64,000 nt of DNA. Origin: Azadirachta indica (lineage: Eukaryota > Streptophyta > Magnoliopsida > Sapindales > Meliaceae). The notes beneath the pieces were generated by a model that was given only the letters and a program-made list of their open reading frames with translations, was not told the DNA's origin and did not search any database. Positions within the stretch are counted from its first letter, which is position 1. The number at the start of each line of letters is the position of its first letter. The translations under genes were made by a program, and so were the position numbers. The stretch spans positions 6,804,890 through 6,868,889 of the forward strand of contig CM040441.1 in assembly GCA_022749755.1 (NCBI GenBank), read 5' to 3'. Below, in pieces: positions 48,917-59,888 of the stretch.

Positions 48917-51488
48917 TTTTATGAAGTTACATTTTGTTTTCCTTACTTTTCAAACTGATGATCAAGTAAACTACTTCAGAATTCATATGTTTTCTTTAAT
49001 CAGAATAATATATTATTAATAGAATGAGGAGAAAGGGAGATTACAAGAGCAATCCTTAGATTTTGAATACAAAAAGATTGCAGTTCAAAAACAGCATTAA
49101 GCTGCAGAACAATTGCTTCCAAGAAAAAGCCAAACAGTAGTAATTAACCCATGAAGCAGCAGCAAAAAAAATCCTCCCAGCAGTAGCCGTGGCATTACCA
49201 GAAGCAGCAGATGGTTAACAGAAGCAGTACGCAGAGTAAGCTACAGACAAGCTGCTGTACTCCTTCAAGAATAACTTATAACTTTTCAGAAGTTATATGA
49301 TAAATTCAAATATAACAATAAATTTTAGTAACAAATTAAGGGAAATGTGTTTTCTTTCATGAGTCAATCACTTAAATTTGAGTTTTATAATAAAATGGTA
49401 TCTTCTCCGTTATTATTAGGAATCTAAAAGGTTTGTATTTATGGAAAAAAAAATTAGAATAAAAATAATTCAAAATAATATATCTAATAAAGGAATTGTG
49501 ATTAGCTATAGCATATTACAAAGGAAATAATTCTATCATTTTTTACGTGAAATAAAATTTTTAATATTAGATAAGTTCAATTCATTTCATTCGGTTCAGT
49601 TTAATTTGTCAGTCTTTTTCAAGCCGCTGTAAAATATGTTATCATCCTCTATGAATATTGCTACGATTTTAGTTGTTATATCCTCTTTCAAGTTGGTAGG
49701 AAAAATTTTGTGAAACCTGCCTTTTGCGTTCACATATTATGAATCATTAGTATCAATGCGACAAAAGAAACAATAATTCTATCATTTCCTCTGTGAAAAA
49801 AAAATACTGTTAATATTTTCAGCTTAAACCCTAAACTTTAAACACCCAAATATTGAACTATGAACAAAGAAAAGCATGCTAAAAAAGTATATTGGCAAGT
49901 GATTGTGAGGCCCTAACTTTTGACTGGAGAAGGCACCAAAGGCCTTCGTCCTTCCATCGCTTGAATAGACAAAGAAGGAGGATATAGTTTTGGTTTTTTA
50001 TGTTGTCAAAGGGTTGAACAATTTTATTGATAACGAAAAGATATGGTTTCCAATCAATAAAGATGTTGATAAAAAGAATTCAAAAGAAATTGCAAACTAT
50101 GTCTTTTTCTTTTGTTCAAATATTGCCACAGATGATTTATATCCCAATCAAAATTTCGAGTTGTAGGCAAATATATTTAATTTGTTCTTACATTATTTGT
50201 TCCTAGCACGTCATGTTGAGTACTTAAAGTTAACTAATTAATTCTAAGTCAATGACACAACACCATGTTGAGTATTTAAAGTTAAATAATTAATTCTAAG
50301 TCAATGACACAACACCACCCAGCCTTGAATACTTTTATTGGGATCAACTCAAATTTTATATCGGAATATTTTAGAGTGAAATTATCTGGATGAATGAAAA
50401 TGCCAATAGGCAACTAATTATAACCTAGCAATTAATATTCCTTTGGTCGTGCACAAAGGTATCAGTTCTCAATCAATTATTATTTCCTAAAACTAGTTGA
50501 CTTTTTTCAAGCATAAATTTGTTTTCCACAGCAATGTATTGCAGCAGGCTTAATAAATATTTCTTCGATTCAAGAAAAGCATTTCGAAAGCCAGAGCAAA
50601 TATGAGCAAAAGGGCTTGATCTTGCGATGATTTTCAGGTATTTATATTCTCAACCAATTAAATATGTTCTTAAAGTTCGGTATGATATTCTTATAATGTA
50701 AGACTTGAGGTTTGGTTTCGTAATTGGGATTAACTTTCTGCATTTGTTTCTGTTTATGTTAGTTTAAGGAATTTTTTGTGATTATTACTTTTTGTTCAAT
50801 TGTCAAATTAAGTGTCATTTATTGGGTTTTCATTCTTTCGATTTTTAGGATTTTATCTATTTGGGCTTTAAATATAATGAAAATAAATGAGGTAATGATA
50901 ATTTACAAAAATGTCACATTAAATTTTCCAAAATATTTTGTATCTATATCTTTCTGTACTTGCAAATCAGAAAAAAGTCTTGATAGATATATGTAGTTGA
51001 TTTTCCTTGCCTTCATTCTTATTATTGTTATTGTTTTAAACGGAATTAAATTGTGTTATATACTCGCTTGAAAGAATTATCAAATTATATAAATGTATAT
51101 GTGTGTATATATAATTATTTTTATCAATATTTTTGCTTTAAATTGTATTTCTTTTTCTATTTTATTTCTATATCAAGTCCCCTTCTTTTTCTTTTATGTT
51201 ATAATTTTCATATCCCATATTTACTAATGAATTATTCAGGTTTAGAAAGAAGAAAAAACAGAGCTTTGTTGATATAAAATAAACCGTCAGTGTATTAATT
51301 AATATATATTTTTTTCTTCAAAAGATAAGAGAGGTGGGGCACGTCCCAAATCATTTTTTTATAAATCTCCTTGCCCCCCCATGGTGTTATTTCGAAACCT
51401 AGACACAGGTTGAACAAGTAACATCCTTTACCAGTGTATTAATTAATATGATTATGGATTATTATGTACATATTTATTTATTTTGTAG
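48917..51488. other. Gene-free stretch with a 52-bp tandem duplication
   Basis: No gene recognised. CATGTTGAGTACTTAAAG starts at 50212 and recurs with two changes at 50264; the two units run to about 50315. A CAG-rich patch (GAAGCAGCAGC) lies near 49150-49220. Short open frames at 50778-50996 and 51053-51277 are hydrophobic and AT-driven, with no recognisable domain. Confidence 0.5.
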
Positions 51489-53720
51489 GTCGTGAATATT
51501 TTACTCTCAACTTGGGTTAAAGCATCTATGCCTCTCTTGGCTACGTCTTCGTTGCATGGTGGAACTTTTTCTCTTTCGGAATTAATCCCTTTAATTAACG
51601 ATGATGAAGTCGAAACACCTTTGCGACGTGAACAGGCAATGTTTTAACTAACTGTTTTCACTGTATATATATATAAAAAAATTTTATAATATTGTACAAA
51701 ATATTAATGTAAGACTTGAAAAAGTGAATCTTGGATATTATTGGGAAGAACTTTGTGTTCTTTAATTTAGTTCAATAATATCTCAAACTCTTTAGTTCTA
51801 TAAATCGATACTAATAAGCTTCCACATAATTTTATATTCCTTGCTTCGTTGTTTGTATGTGATAGGAAATCACTCAAATCAGAGAAGAATATGCTCCTGA
51901 AGCTACTCTAAATCGTGACAATGAGATGGTAAACCCAGATGAGAATTCATCACGCTCTAAACGAAGAAAGTTAGTGTCTAAGGTTTGGGAGGATTTCACT
52001 AATTATGTGGGAGAAGATGGAAAGGAATGGGCATTTGACCGTTCAAAAATAAAAGGAACAACTCACCTCAATAACCATCTGAAAAGATGCAGAAGCAAAG
52101 CAAACAAAGATGGAAATGTCCAGATAAACCAATTGATACAAATGACTCAGCTACTGCAGTTGGTATCAAAGACAAATCGGTGCTTGATCGAGATTGTAAC
52201 CCTTTGGACGAGAGACGGAAGGTTATTAAGTATTGGGTTCCATTACTAGAACCCTTTAAAGCAGACATACTCCGCGTTTCTGAAGAAAAAGATGAAAAGC
52301 TTGGTAGCTGTTTTGCCAAACTCATGTCGTTTTAGTTTATCACTTAAGTTGCTAATAGGGGTAACGCTTGGTATGATATTCAACATTTATTAAGCATTCC
52401 AAGATACACATGCTTGATGGTACACTTATTGATAATAGTTGGGAGCTAAAGAAGAAGGTCATAAATCTCCGATACATTTCCGTAGATTTGTTAAAAGCAT
52501 TTTCAGAATTGCTTTTGGAATAGAACATCGCGAAGAACATTTGCTCTATAGTTACAAATGAGTATGATGAGAGAGCACTAGATGTAAAAACCTTGGTTAA
52601 CAGATGGGGTTCACGTCCTTTTGGTGGGATTTTTTGGCCCATTGAAAGTTTAGTGGATACTTCTTTTGATTTCGGTAGAACAAAGTCGGCTTTTGAGGTA
52701 GGTAACAAGTAAGATTATGGTTAAAACATGTTTGTCGCAGATCATCAAATAGAAGGAAGTTCCAAACTGCAGTAGATAAAGCCATTTTAACAGGCAAGAA
52801 AGTGATTTCTGAAGACTTTTTTTCTACATGGCCTGCCGATGACTTGAAAATTCTTGAGTTAGCATTGGGGTATAGAGAAGTAATTTGTGAGCTTGAGCAG
52901 ATGGATTCCGGTCTCAAGTCCATAAATTTAACAGAGGAGGAATGGAATATGGCAGCTAGTGCATATGAGTTTCTAAAAAGCGTTAAAAGATGCGGCTGAC
53001 CGCGTTTCCGAGGACAAAAATGCTACAGAAAATGTGTATTTCCCCAAGCTTGTTGATATATATATGGAATTGCTTTCATGGGAACAAAACAACCATTACC
53101 AACATGTACGGGATATGGCAACAACAATGAGAAGGAACTTTCTTGATAAATATTGGAGCAATTCTGGGTTAGGTATCATAATTGCTGCAGTTCTTGACCC
53201 ACTTTTCAAGATGGATGCTGTAGAATGTTGGTACCGGCAGCTGTTTTGCAATGATGCTAATGCACACCTGGTGGAAATCATGTTTCATCTGATGAAGGTT
53301 TTCTATGTATATGCCAAGAAATCTGAAAATTCGAAATCATGTGCATCCAGTGCTGGTGATATTAATTCCTCTATTATTTATAGAAGACTAGACGCCATGG
53401 GGAGGCCGTGCTCATCTTCAAACAATATTGATGATAATATTACCTCAGAAAAATCAGAACTTGATCGGTATTGGGAAGAGCCTAAGTGGTCTTTTGTTGA
53501 AGAATTTGATATCTTAGCTTGGTGGCAAGGTAACACTCAAAATTTTCCGACACTTGCAACGATGGCACGTGATTTCCTAGCAATACTTATTTCTGCTGCT
53601 GATATTTCGGATTCTTCCTCGCATAAACTCAATGGTCGCCTTGACTACACTTTTCCGAATGCTTACGTTGGGACAATGTTATGTTCAAGAAGCTGGCTGC
53701 AGAGCCATGATCAAGAATAA
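51489..53720 (+). pseudogene. hAT transposase-like gene with damaged BED finger
   Basis: A candidate 147-nt upstream exon (51489-51635, MPLLATSSLHGGTFSLSE inside) is open throughout and in phase with the exon at 51866, but its donor is GC instead of GT. The BED region reads KRRKLVSKVWEDFTNYVGED, then EWAFDRSKIKGTTHLNNHLK: the stretch with the CX2C pair is deleted, so zinc binding should be lost. Stops and frame changes follow at 52330-52790. The frame 52802-52999 (LALGYREVICELEQM) then shifts into the 228-residue frame ending at 53720. That frame has IIAAVLDPLFKMDAVECWYR, ELDRYWEEPKWSFVEEFDIL and TMARDFLAILIS. The C-terminal half is well kept and the N-terminal half is broken. Confidence 0.85.
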
Positions 53721-53781
53721 CTTCGACATACTACTTCACTAAATTTCTTTGAGTGAAAGAAGGGGTATGATATTTAAAATT

Positions 53782-55964
53782 TCACTGACTGAATGTAACC
53801 TTCACGTTGAACAATTTTAGATAAGAAATATCCATTTTGAATCGCCGATCAAAAATTACTGCTGCAGCTAAAACTAGCTTAGAGTTGCTCCAAAATTTCT
53901 CGAAAAAGCTCTCTCTTGCATACAATCCTATTTCGTGCAAATAATAATTTTCACTTTTTTCCCACCGAATCAATTTCATATAAATCTCACAGACCTTTGG
54001 GAAGTACACTTTTGCTGTAGTATATTTGCTTTCGGACAAGCTATGAGCAGCTTTGTTGAGCATTTTCAGACAACGGTATTGTGTAGTTGCCATATCCCAT
54101 TCCTCTGTTGTTAAATTTATTGACCTGAAATCAGGATCAATCTGCTCAAGTTCACAAAATGCTTCTTCAAATCCCACTCCAATCTCAAGCTCTTTGAAGC
54201 CAAAGGCACAGGATAGAACATTTCTAGAAATCGCATTCTTGCCCATGGACTTAGCTCTGTCTACTGCCATCTGAAATTTTTCTTTGTTCAATAAGTTTCG
54301 GACGTAATCCAAACACTTCCTCATCTTCTCAGTTGCCCAGTTTGTTCCCGTCCATGAAGACGATTTGATTAAATCTACCAACCAATACACGGACAGCAAA
54401 TGCCCACCAAAAGGAAGTGGCGAATCTTCTTCGCTACACCAGTTGTTTATTGCCGCAGCTTTATTGTAATCTTCAATGGTTGTAACAATAAATCATATAT
54501 TTTTGTCATTCTTGCAATCCGAAAGCAAATTTTTAAAAACATACGAGAAATAGCCATCTGATGCACGCTGAAAATTAGGAATCTTTCTTTTCAGTTTCCA
54601 ACTATTATCAATGAAGTAGAGAACCGCCAAAAAGTAATCCTCGAACCATTTAACTGTGATTACTGAAACGACATGAGAATTTAAGAAAATATCTGCAGAG
54701 CTTCTCCCTCTCTTTGTGATAAACAAAGAATATGTCGGCTTTTGTGGAGTTTAGTGTCTAAAATCCATGCTTGATAATCGCTCGTCACACTCATGCGATT
54801 CATTTGATGTTGATTGATCACGAGTTGCGTCCATTCCTTGCCAGTTTCAGCTTCATAATCTGTGAAGTCCTGCGAGACTTTTGATGTCAACTTTCTTCGC
54901 TTGGCATCTAATGAGTTGTCCACATTATTGTCTGCATTTTCCATCTCATTATTGTCGAGGTTTACAGCAGGTTGAAAATGTGCATCTTGTTCTCTGGTTT
55001 CAGTAATTTCCTGTTGACATACAAACAACTGAATGAGCTAAGCAAGATAAATATAATAAGAAACAAAAAACTTCCTCTACATAATAATACACCTGTCCAT
55101 GACGTGGATGTGATTCGTCTCCATTATCATGATAAGCCAGTGTTTCTCAAAGTCCATCTTCATTTCTGTTGCTTCGACATCTTTTCAAATGGTTATTGAG
55201 GTGTGCGGTTCCGTTCTTACTTGAACCATCAAACTTCTTCTTACAATGTTTACATATAGCCTTAACTTCCCCATCTTTTCCTGCATGCTTTGTGAACTCC
55301 TTCATACTTTGGATATCAACTTTCTTCCTTTAGTTCGCGATGAACTCTCCAGATTTCTGTTTTCAATCTCATTGTCACGATTCAGAGTAGGTTCAAGACA
55401 AGCATTCCGAGCAATTTCGTGTCATCATGCAAACAAGTAATAATAATCAGTAAAAGTAAAGAGAATTAAATATTAATGTGGGAATCATAGGACCAATGTT
55501 TAGATTAACTTGATGCAGCTAAAATATTTTTATCAGACTATTCCAAACCTGAAGTCCATATGGAATAAAAATACACATCTTTATGTGCATTTAGTTTCAG
55601 ATATGCTTCCCTTAGGCCGAGTTTTAGGATTGGGCTCATGCATTAGTTCAAATCAATTGATAAAACAGCTATGGAGACAGTTCAAGCGAAATTTAAGCTC
55701 TTAACACTAACTAGCTATGAAGATAGTTCTGTAATTTCTATTTTTTGGGTTTTGGTTATGATTGAGTATATTATTATGCAAATATGCAATTAAAATAACA
55801 AAGACATACAAAACCCAAGATTTATTTTGTCAATTATCATAAAAGAATCAGAAAAATAGAAAGAAGGAATAGTTAAAGCAGGTGCTGGTGTACCTGCACA
55901 GCCGACGACGCGTTTGTTCGGGCTTGATCGTCGTTTCTTGTATTGAAGGACTATAATCTTCCAT
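53782..55964 (-). pseudogene. hAT transposase-like gene, truncated at the 3' end
   Basis: It lies tail to tail with the previous copy. A candidate first coding exon (55964-55894, MEDYSPSIQETTIKPEQTRR) ends at a good GTAC donor. The BED exon (55418-55093) reads AICKHCKKKFDGSSKNGT, then AHLNNHLKRCRS and SHPRHGQ, but its acceptor, AG in the sister copies, has become AC. A one-base loss precedes the finger (KLISKV/MKEFTKHAG). Exon 3 begins at 55010 after a normal AG: EITETREQDAHFQPAVNLDN. Pieces FEDYFLAVLYFIDNSWKL, then WATEKMRKCLDYVRN and KSMGKNAISRN follow. The core is VLAAAVIFDRRFKMDIS, with Arg in place of the Pro in LDPRF. The dimerisation region is missing. Confidence 0.8.
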
Positions 55965-56350
55965 TGACAAGGGAAAACACGGGGGCTTCTCCAGTTGGAA
56001 AGTTCGCAATATTAATCCAAGACATCACAGGCTAAGAATCCCAAAAAAAAAATAATAACAATAATAATAAAAATAAAAATAAAACTACAAGAATTTAATG
56101 ATGAGCTTGAGACCTGAACAAAGATTTAAAATAAATTCTTAATACTGCCTGGCTGCGGATCAAATATGCTGCTTCCTTCAATTTATAGAGTGACTGATCC
56201 TTACAAGAAGTTTCACTGTTAATAGTCAAGGAATCGATTAGGCTCCAGATATAGACGAAGAAAACAAAGTCAACGGATTAAAATCCGATTAGTCTCCACA
56301 TGCTGAAAAAGGAATTAATTATATTGAATAAAATGATTTCTCAAAAAATG
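55965..56350. other. Upstream region of the minus-strand hAT copy
   Basis: No coding sequence. The minus strand has TCTATAAATTG (about 56181-56191) roughly 220 nt upstream of the candidate ATG, a possible TATA box. Confidence 0.35.
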
Positions 56351-56523
56351 GAATGATCAACTAGTACTTGTTGTCAACGATGTTGCTGCTCTGGTCATCA
56401 ACTTTGCTGCTGCTGTTCGTTCAGGTAAAATCCCACCAACTGCTATCCAGTTGCTTTGGGTGAATCTAATAGTGGACACCTTGGGGGCATTGGCATTCAG
56501 TTAAGAATAATCAACTAGTACTT
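56351..56523 (+). pseudogene. Ca2+-ATPase transmembrane fragment flanked by direct repeats
   Basis: The plus strand from about 56367 to 56503 encodes VNDVAALVINFAAAVRSG, then KIPPTAIQLLWVNLIVDTLG and ALAFS before TAA. This is the TM5-TM6 region of plant autoinhibited P2B Ca2+-ATPases (compare VNVAGLVIDFVAAVSS and LIAVQRIWGNLMMDTMGALA in the fragment at 63355-63475). Only about 45 codons are present. The piece is bracketed by near-identical 19-bp direct repeats, GAAT(G/A)ATCAACTAGTACTT (56351-56369 and 56505-56523). No promoter or other ATPase sequence adjoins it. It is clearly a stranded gene fragment. Confidence 0.75.
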
Positions 56524-57060
56524 ATTCACATACCCCGATGTGAGCCCCCAAAATTATAGGACTTCAGGGACAGGCATTTTGCAGAGTACCTACTATTTTT
56601 CAGAGCCATGAATTTGTATTGCTCTGCTTAATTTGCCTCAGCCATTAACTTTCCTAATTCCAATTGGATTTCTCATAGCTTGAATCATTCCGCCAGCATT
56701 GATGAGGTCGGGCCTTTTTTTTTTTTGTTTTGTTTTTCCCTTTTCCTTTTCCACGACAAAGTTGGATTTAATATAATTAAGTTTTCCACGACAAAGTTGG
56801 ATTAATATAATTAAGTTGCTAAATTTGGTTATGAAAACAAAGCAAATAGTAGCAATATTATATCAAACATGCAGATGAATTTTGGGTCTAAATTTAAAAT
56901 AAAAACTTCAGGAGATGAATATTCTTATTTATCTCATTGTTAGAAGCGAGTACTGAGAGGCTAAACGATGCATACTAACACCATCATGCTAAGGACATAA
57001 AAATTTAAACCAAAAGCATTCATTCATAATAGGGAAAATCATTTTTAGCTTCACAACTGC
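56524..57060. other. Gene-free stretch
   Basis: No gene recognised. It holds a T-rich run at 56715-56740 and a tandem duplication of about 36 bp beginning TTTCCACGACAAAGTTGG (56748 and about 56783). Confidence 0.5.
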
Positions 57061-57462
57061 TTAGACTTTATTGCAGATGACAACCATAAATAAGCAGACA
57101 GCATAGAGAGTCCAGGCTGCGAATTTGAGCCTCAGTCGAAGCGGGATTGTAATGGTAAGGATGAATGAAGTAGCAACTAGAAGGATTGCAACTTTCTCCA
57201 ATGCTTGGGATATGAATACAAACTTGTGGCAAACAAATTTTGCAACAAAGAGGGAAAGAAAGATTAGTAAGATAACAAAAGAGAGCAAATGGAAGGAAAC
57301 AGGGAGTTGGGGTTTGGATTGTACAAACAAGGGAGAAATCTCAAGCGCTGAAGTGAAGCAAAATGCCAAGACTACATTTTGCCGTTGGAGCAAAAACTGG
57401 TTTGGGTTCTGTACTTGTTCAATATTTGGAGCCGCAACTGGTTGCGATTCTGAGTCCTCCAT
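57061..57462 (-). CDS. Small four-TM membrane protein, family member D (most diverged)
   Basis: 133 residues, intronless. The N-terminus is longer and hydrophilic (MEDSESQPVAAPNIEQVQNP), after which the family pattern starts: QNVVLAFCFTSALEI (TM1, about 29-45), FHLLSFVILLIFLSLFVAKF (TM2), EKVAILLVATSFILTITIP (TM3) and LKFAAWTLYAVCLFMVVIC (TM4), ending at CNKV. The FATTIP motif is changed to LTITIP and it is clearly the most distant of the five. The frame remains open upstream of the chosen ATG for some 40 codons (SLLLPTPPRSDPPPLSSS), without another ATG, so a start at MED is preferred. An overlapping upstream frame (MSAVPKLKAF, from 57584) might act as a uORF. No function is recognised. Confidence 0.7.
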   Translation of the reverse strand: MEDSESQPVAAPNIEQVQNPNQFLLQRQNVVLAFCFTSALEISPLFVQSKPQLPVSFHLLSFVILLIFLSLFVAKFVCHKFVFISQALEKVAILLVATSFILTITIPLRLRLKFAAWTLYAVCLFMVVICNKV

Positions 57463-57479
57463 GGACGAAGAAGATGGCG

Positions 57480-58140
57480 GCAGCGTTGATGATGATAAAG
57501 GAGGTGGGTCTGATCTTGGAGGAGTTGGGAGAAGAAGCGATGAAATGAAGTGAGAAATGCCTTTAGCTTTGGTACAGCAGACATTCTATGTTTGTGTTAG
57601 TAAGGTTTCCCTGCCTCAATTTATAAGGAGTTGTCGGAGTATTGATCCGATTATGGGTTTCTGAAATCATTATACGACAGGATTTTGACAGACAAATAAT
57701 AAAACAAAGGCTTTTCAATAGTCGGATAACTGGGCTTTCTTCTCTGTTTCCTTGTAGCTGCACCTATTAGAATAAAACAGAGTTGCTAGTCTTTAGCTAC
57801 GTAGTTTGAAAAGAAGACAAGATTGGTCGAAATTAATCTGTTGATACAGGATAGAGATGGACTGAAAGTTTTCAATTTTAATTTCTAAGTGCTAGTTTAG
57901 GATTGTTATAGATTTTAAAATAATATATTTATATTATATTGCAAAAATAATTAGTTTTAAAGAAAATTAATTTATCATTTTATAAATTTATTTTTAAAAG
58001 TGCTATGCATTTTAAAAATCATTTTAGGTGTTCGGTATATTTTATTATTAAAATATTATAATAATAGAAATGATCAAAATACATATAGCGAATGACGTGA
58101 GTGTTCATATAATATATATATATATATATCAACCTAAAAT
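57480..58140 (+). repeat. 5' region of gene D, duplicated at 60960-61560
   Basis: The leader, promoter-proximal part and upstream DNA of gene D recur at 60960-61560 in the same orientation, without the gene body. Shared words are AAAGGAGGTGGGTCTG, AGAAACGCCTTTAGCTTTGG-type sequence and AAGAAGACAAGATTGGTCGA. About 100 bp including the TATA box and inverted pair (57590-57690) are missing from the second copy. A (TA)n run ends the block at 58112-58129. Confidence 0.75.
57617..57650 (-). promoter_or_regulatory. Promoter of gene D: TCGGA/TCCGA pair plus TATA box
   Basis: On the minus strand TCGGA-N7-TCCGA (57634-57650) is followed after about 6 nt by CTTATAAATTG (57617-57627). The spacing differs from the other genes but the arrangement is the same. 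Confidence 0.55.
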
Positions 58141-58547
58141 AATTTAGAGTAGAAAATATAAAATTTTTAATTATGTTCCCAAAAAATTAAAAAATAAAAA
58201 ATATTTTGATTTTAACAAGTTCATTTTCTAATTAAAATTGAAATTTAATAATTGTCTTAGCTTTAAATTTGAGTTTTTGTAATTTTAAATGGATGTGTTT
58301 AGTATTATCTTTACTAATAAAATTACTTTTTAGAATTAGGTATGTTTAGTATTATATTTACAAATAAAACTATTTCTTAGACTTAAATTTTAAAAACTCT
58401 TTCTCTACTTCTCAAAATTTATAGTAAGACAAGATAATTTTGTCAAAAGGCAAAAGTGATTGTGGAAAAAAATTTTATCTGACAATAAAATAATTTTTTG
58501 GTTACTCAAAAGTACTTTTACTTTTCTCAATAGCAATTTCGAATGAA
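58141..58547. other. AT-rich gene-free stretch
   Basis: No gene recognised; repeated TTTAGTATTAT words but no clear element. Confidence 0.5.
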
Positions 58548-58868
58548 AATTATAGTTTTAATTGGTATAACTGGTAAAAAAAAAAAATTACTTCCTAAAA
58601 TTTTTCAACTACAAATATTATGGACAATTAATTTTAAGCAACTGTTCACAACATTCACATTATTGACATTAGAATTTTTATACGGTAGAATGACTCTATA
58701 ATAAACTATTCTTTGAGGAACTGAGGTGGCATAAGAAAAGATATCCAATAAATAAAGTAGGCTAGCTAAACAGAAATAATTCTATTGTCGACGGATTTTC
58801 GGATTTCCAGTAGCTTTGAAAATTGTGTGAAAATGACAAGTCGGTTGGACCTACCAAAATTGAAGCAG
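58548..58868 (+). repeat. Dispersed repeat, inverted copy at 43472-43805
   Basis: Matches the reverse complement of the sequence immediately right of the assembly gap. Non-coding. Confidence 0.75.
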
Positions 58869-59039
58869 AGAATGTATTTAGCCACAGACAGTGTCGGATA
58901 TCCTATAAAATGTTTCAAACGCACTTTGAAAGTTGAATCGTGGAAAGACTCTTATAATTATTAACAAATATGAAAAGTCTATCACACTTGGTTGGGACAA
59001 TACCATGATTTTATTCGGATTCTTCTAAATGATGTCATC

Positions 59040-59184
59040 GGTCGATACCTTGATTTTCAATACTTTTGTCGTCTGTCAAGTGTCCAATGAGTTCAATGCT
59101 AGGAAGCCTGAGAAGAGGAACTCATTCCAAGGGAATTACCATTGTTCTTCAACTAATACTGAGAGGCTGAATTGGGGGCAACGG
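59040..59184 (+). pseudogene. Ca2+-ATPase C-terminal fragment
   Basis: The frame contains DTLIFNTFVVCQV, then NEFNARKPEKRNSFQG, the conserved late membrane segment and cytosolic loop of plant P2B Ca2+-ATPases (compare LIFNTFVVYQVFNEFNARK at 63668-63725). It ends in RLNWGQR, also present at 63745-63765. It directly abuts the duplication carrying gene E. Only about 45 codons remain and the upstream codons are unrelated, so it is a fragment. Confidence 0.75.
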
Positions 59185-59416
59185 ATTAGTTTAAATGAGT
59201 ACGTAAGTTTTCATATATAACAATATTACTCGATATTATTTTTACAATGTAATTAAACACTACTAAATTAACATTTTTTAAGAATTAAAAATTAGACACA
59301 TAATTTAATTAATATGATCAAAATTTTCTTCTTTTTTTGTTCTAAAAATAATAAAATCTAATCGTTAATATTTGTTCTTGCTTTACTAATCTGTTTATAT
59401 ATGTATATATATAACC

Positions 59417-59448
<32 letters not shown>

Positions 59449-59746
59449 ACAAAAGAAGAGTTGAAAATGACCGAGTTGGATCCTTCCAACTCCCATTCTT
59501 GGACCTACCAATTGAAAAAATAAAAAAGAGCACGACGTCGTCCAATGTCGGATATCCTATAATCCACTAACTGTTTCAAACTTGAATCCTAAAGAAAGTG
59601 AAGCAGATCAGCGAAATCCGAAGAATTTAATTAATGGAAAATTGGAGTCATTATCCAACTTCTTTTATCGAATAAAGTCCGTCGGACTCTTCATCAAACT
59701 TCTTTTATCAAAATGCAATCAAACAACGAGTATCCGTCTACAGTAA

Positions 59747-59791
59747 TCGGACCTCCGACGCTATTTTTCTTCTGGGACTCATCTATAAATA
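59747..59791 (+). promoter_or_regulatory. Promoter of gene E: TCGGACCTCCGA plus TATA box
   Basis: The palindrome TCGGACCTCCGA (59747-59758) lies 25 nt before TATAAATA (59784-59791), about 100 nt upstream of the ATG. Confidence 0.65.
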
Positions 59792-59888
59792 GCTCACGTA
59801 TGCGCTTATATCTTCACAGGCTTAGAAACAGGCATTTCATTTCTTCTTGTGAAACACATTTGGCCCAAAATCACAGCCACCAACCGCT

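Noticed and set aside
50778..51277. Two hydrophobic frames of about 72-74 codons
   Set aside because: Their hydrophobicity follows from T-rich sequence; no paralogue, promoter or domain supports them.
57125..57553. 142-codon plus-strand frame over gene D
   Set aside because: Antisense to gene D; highly polar, no domain, and gene D is supported by four paralogues.
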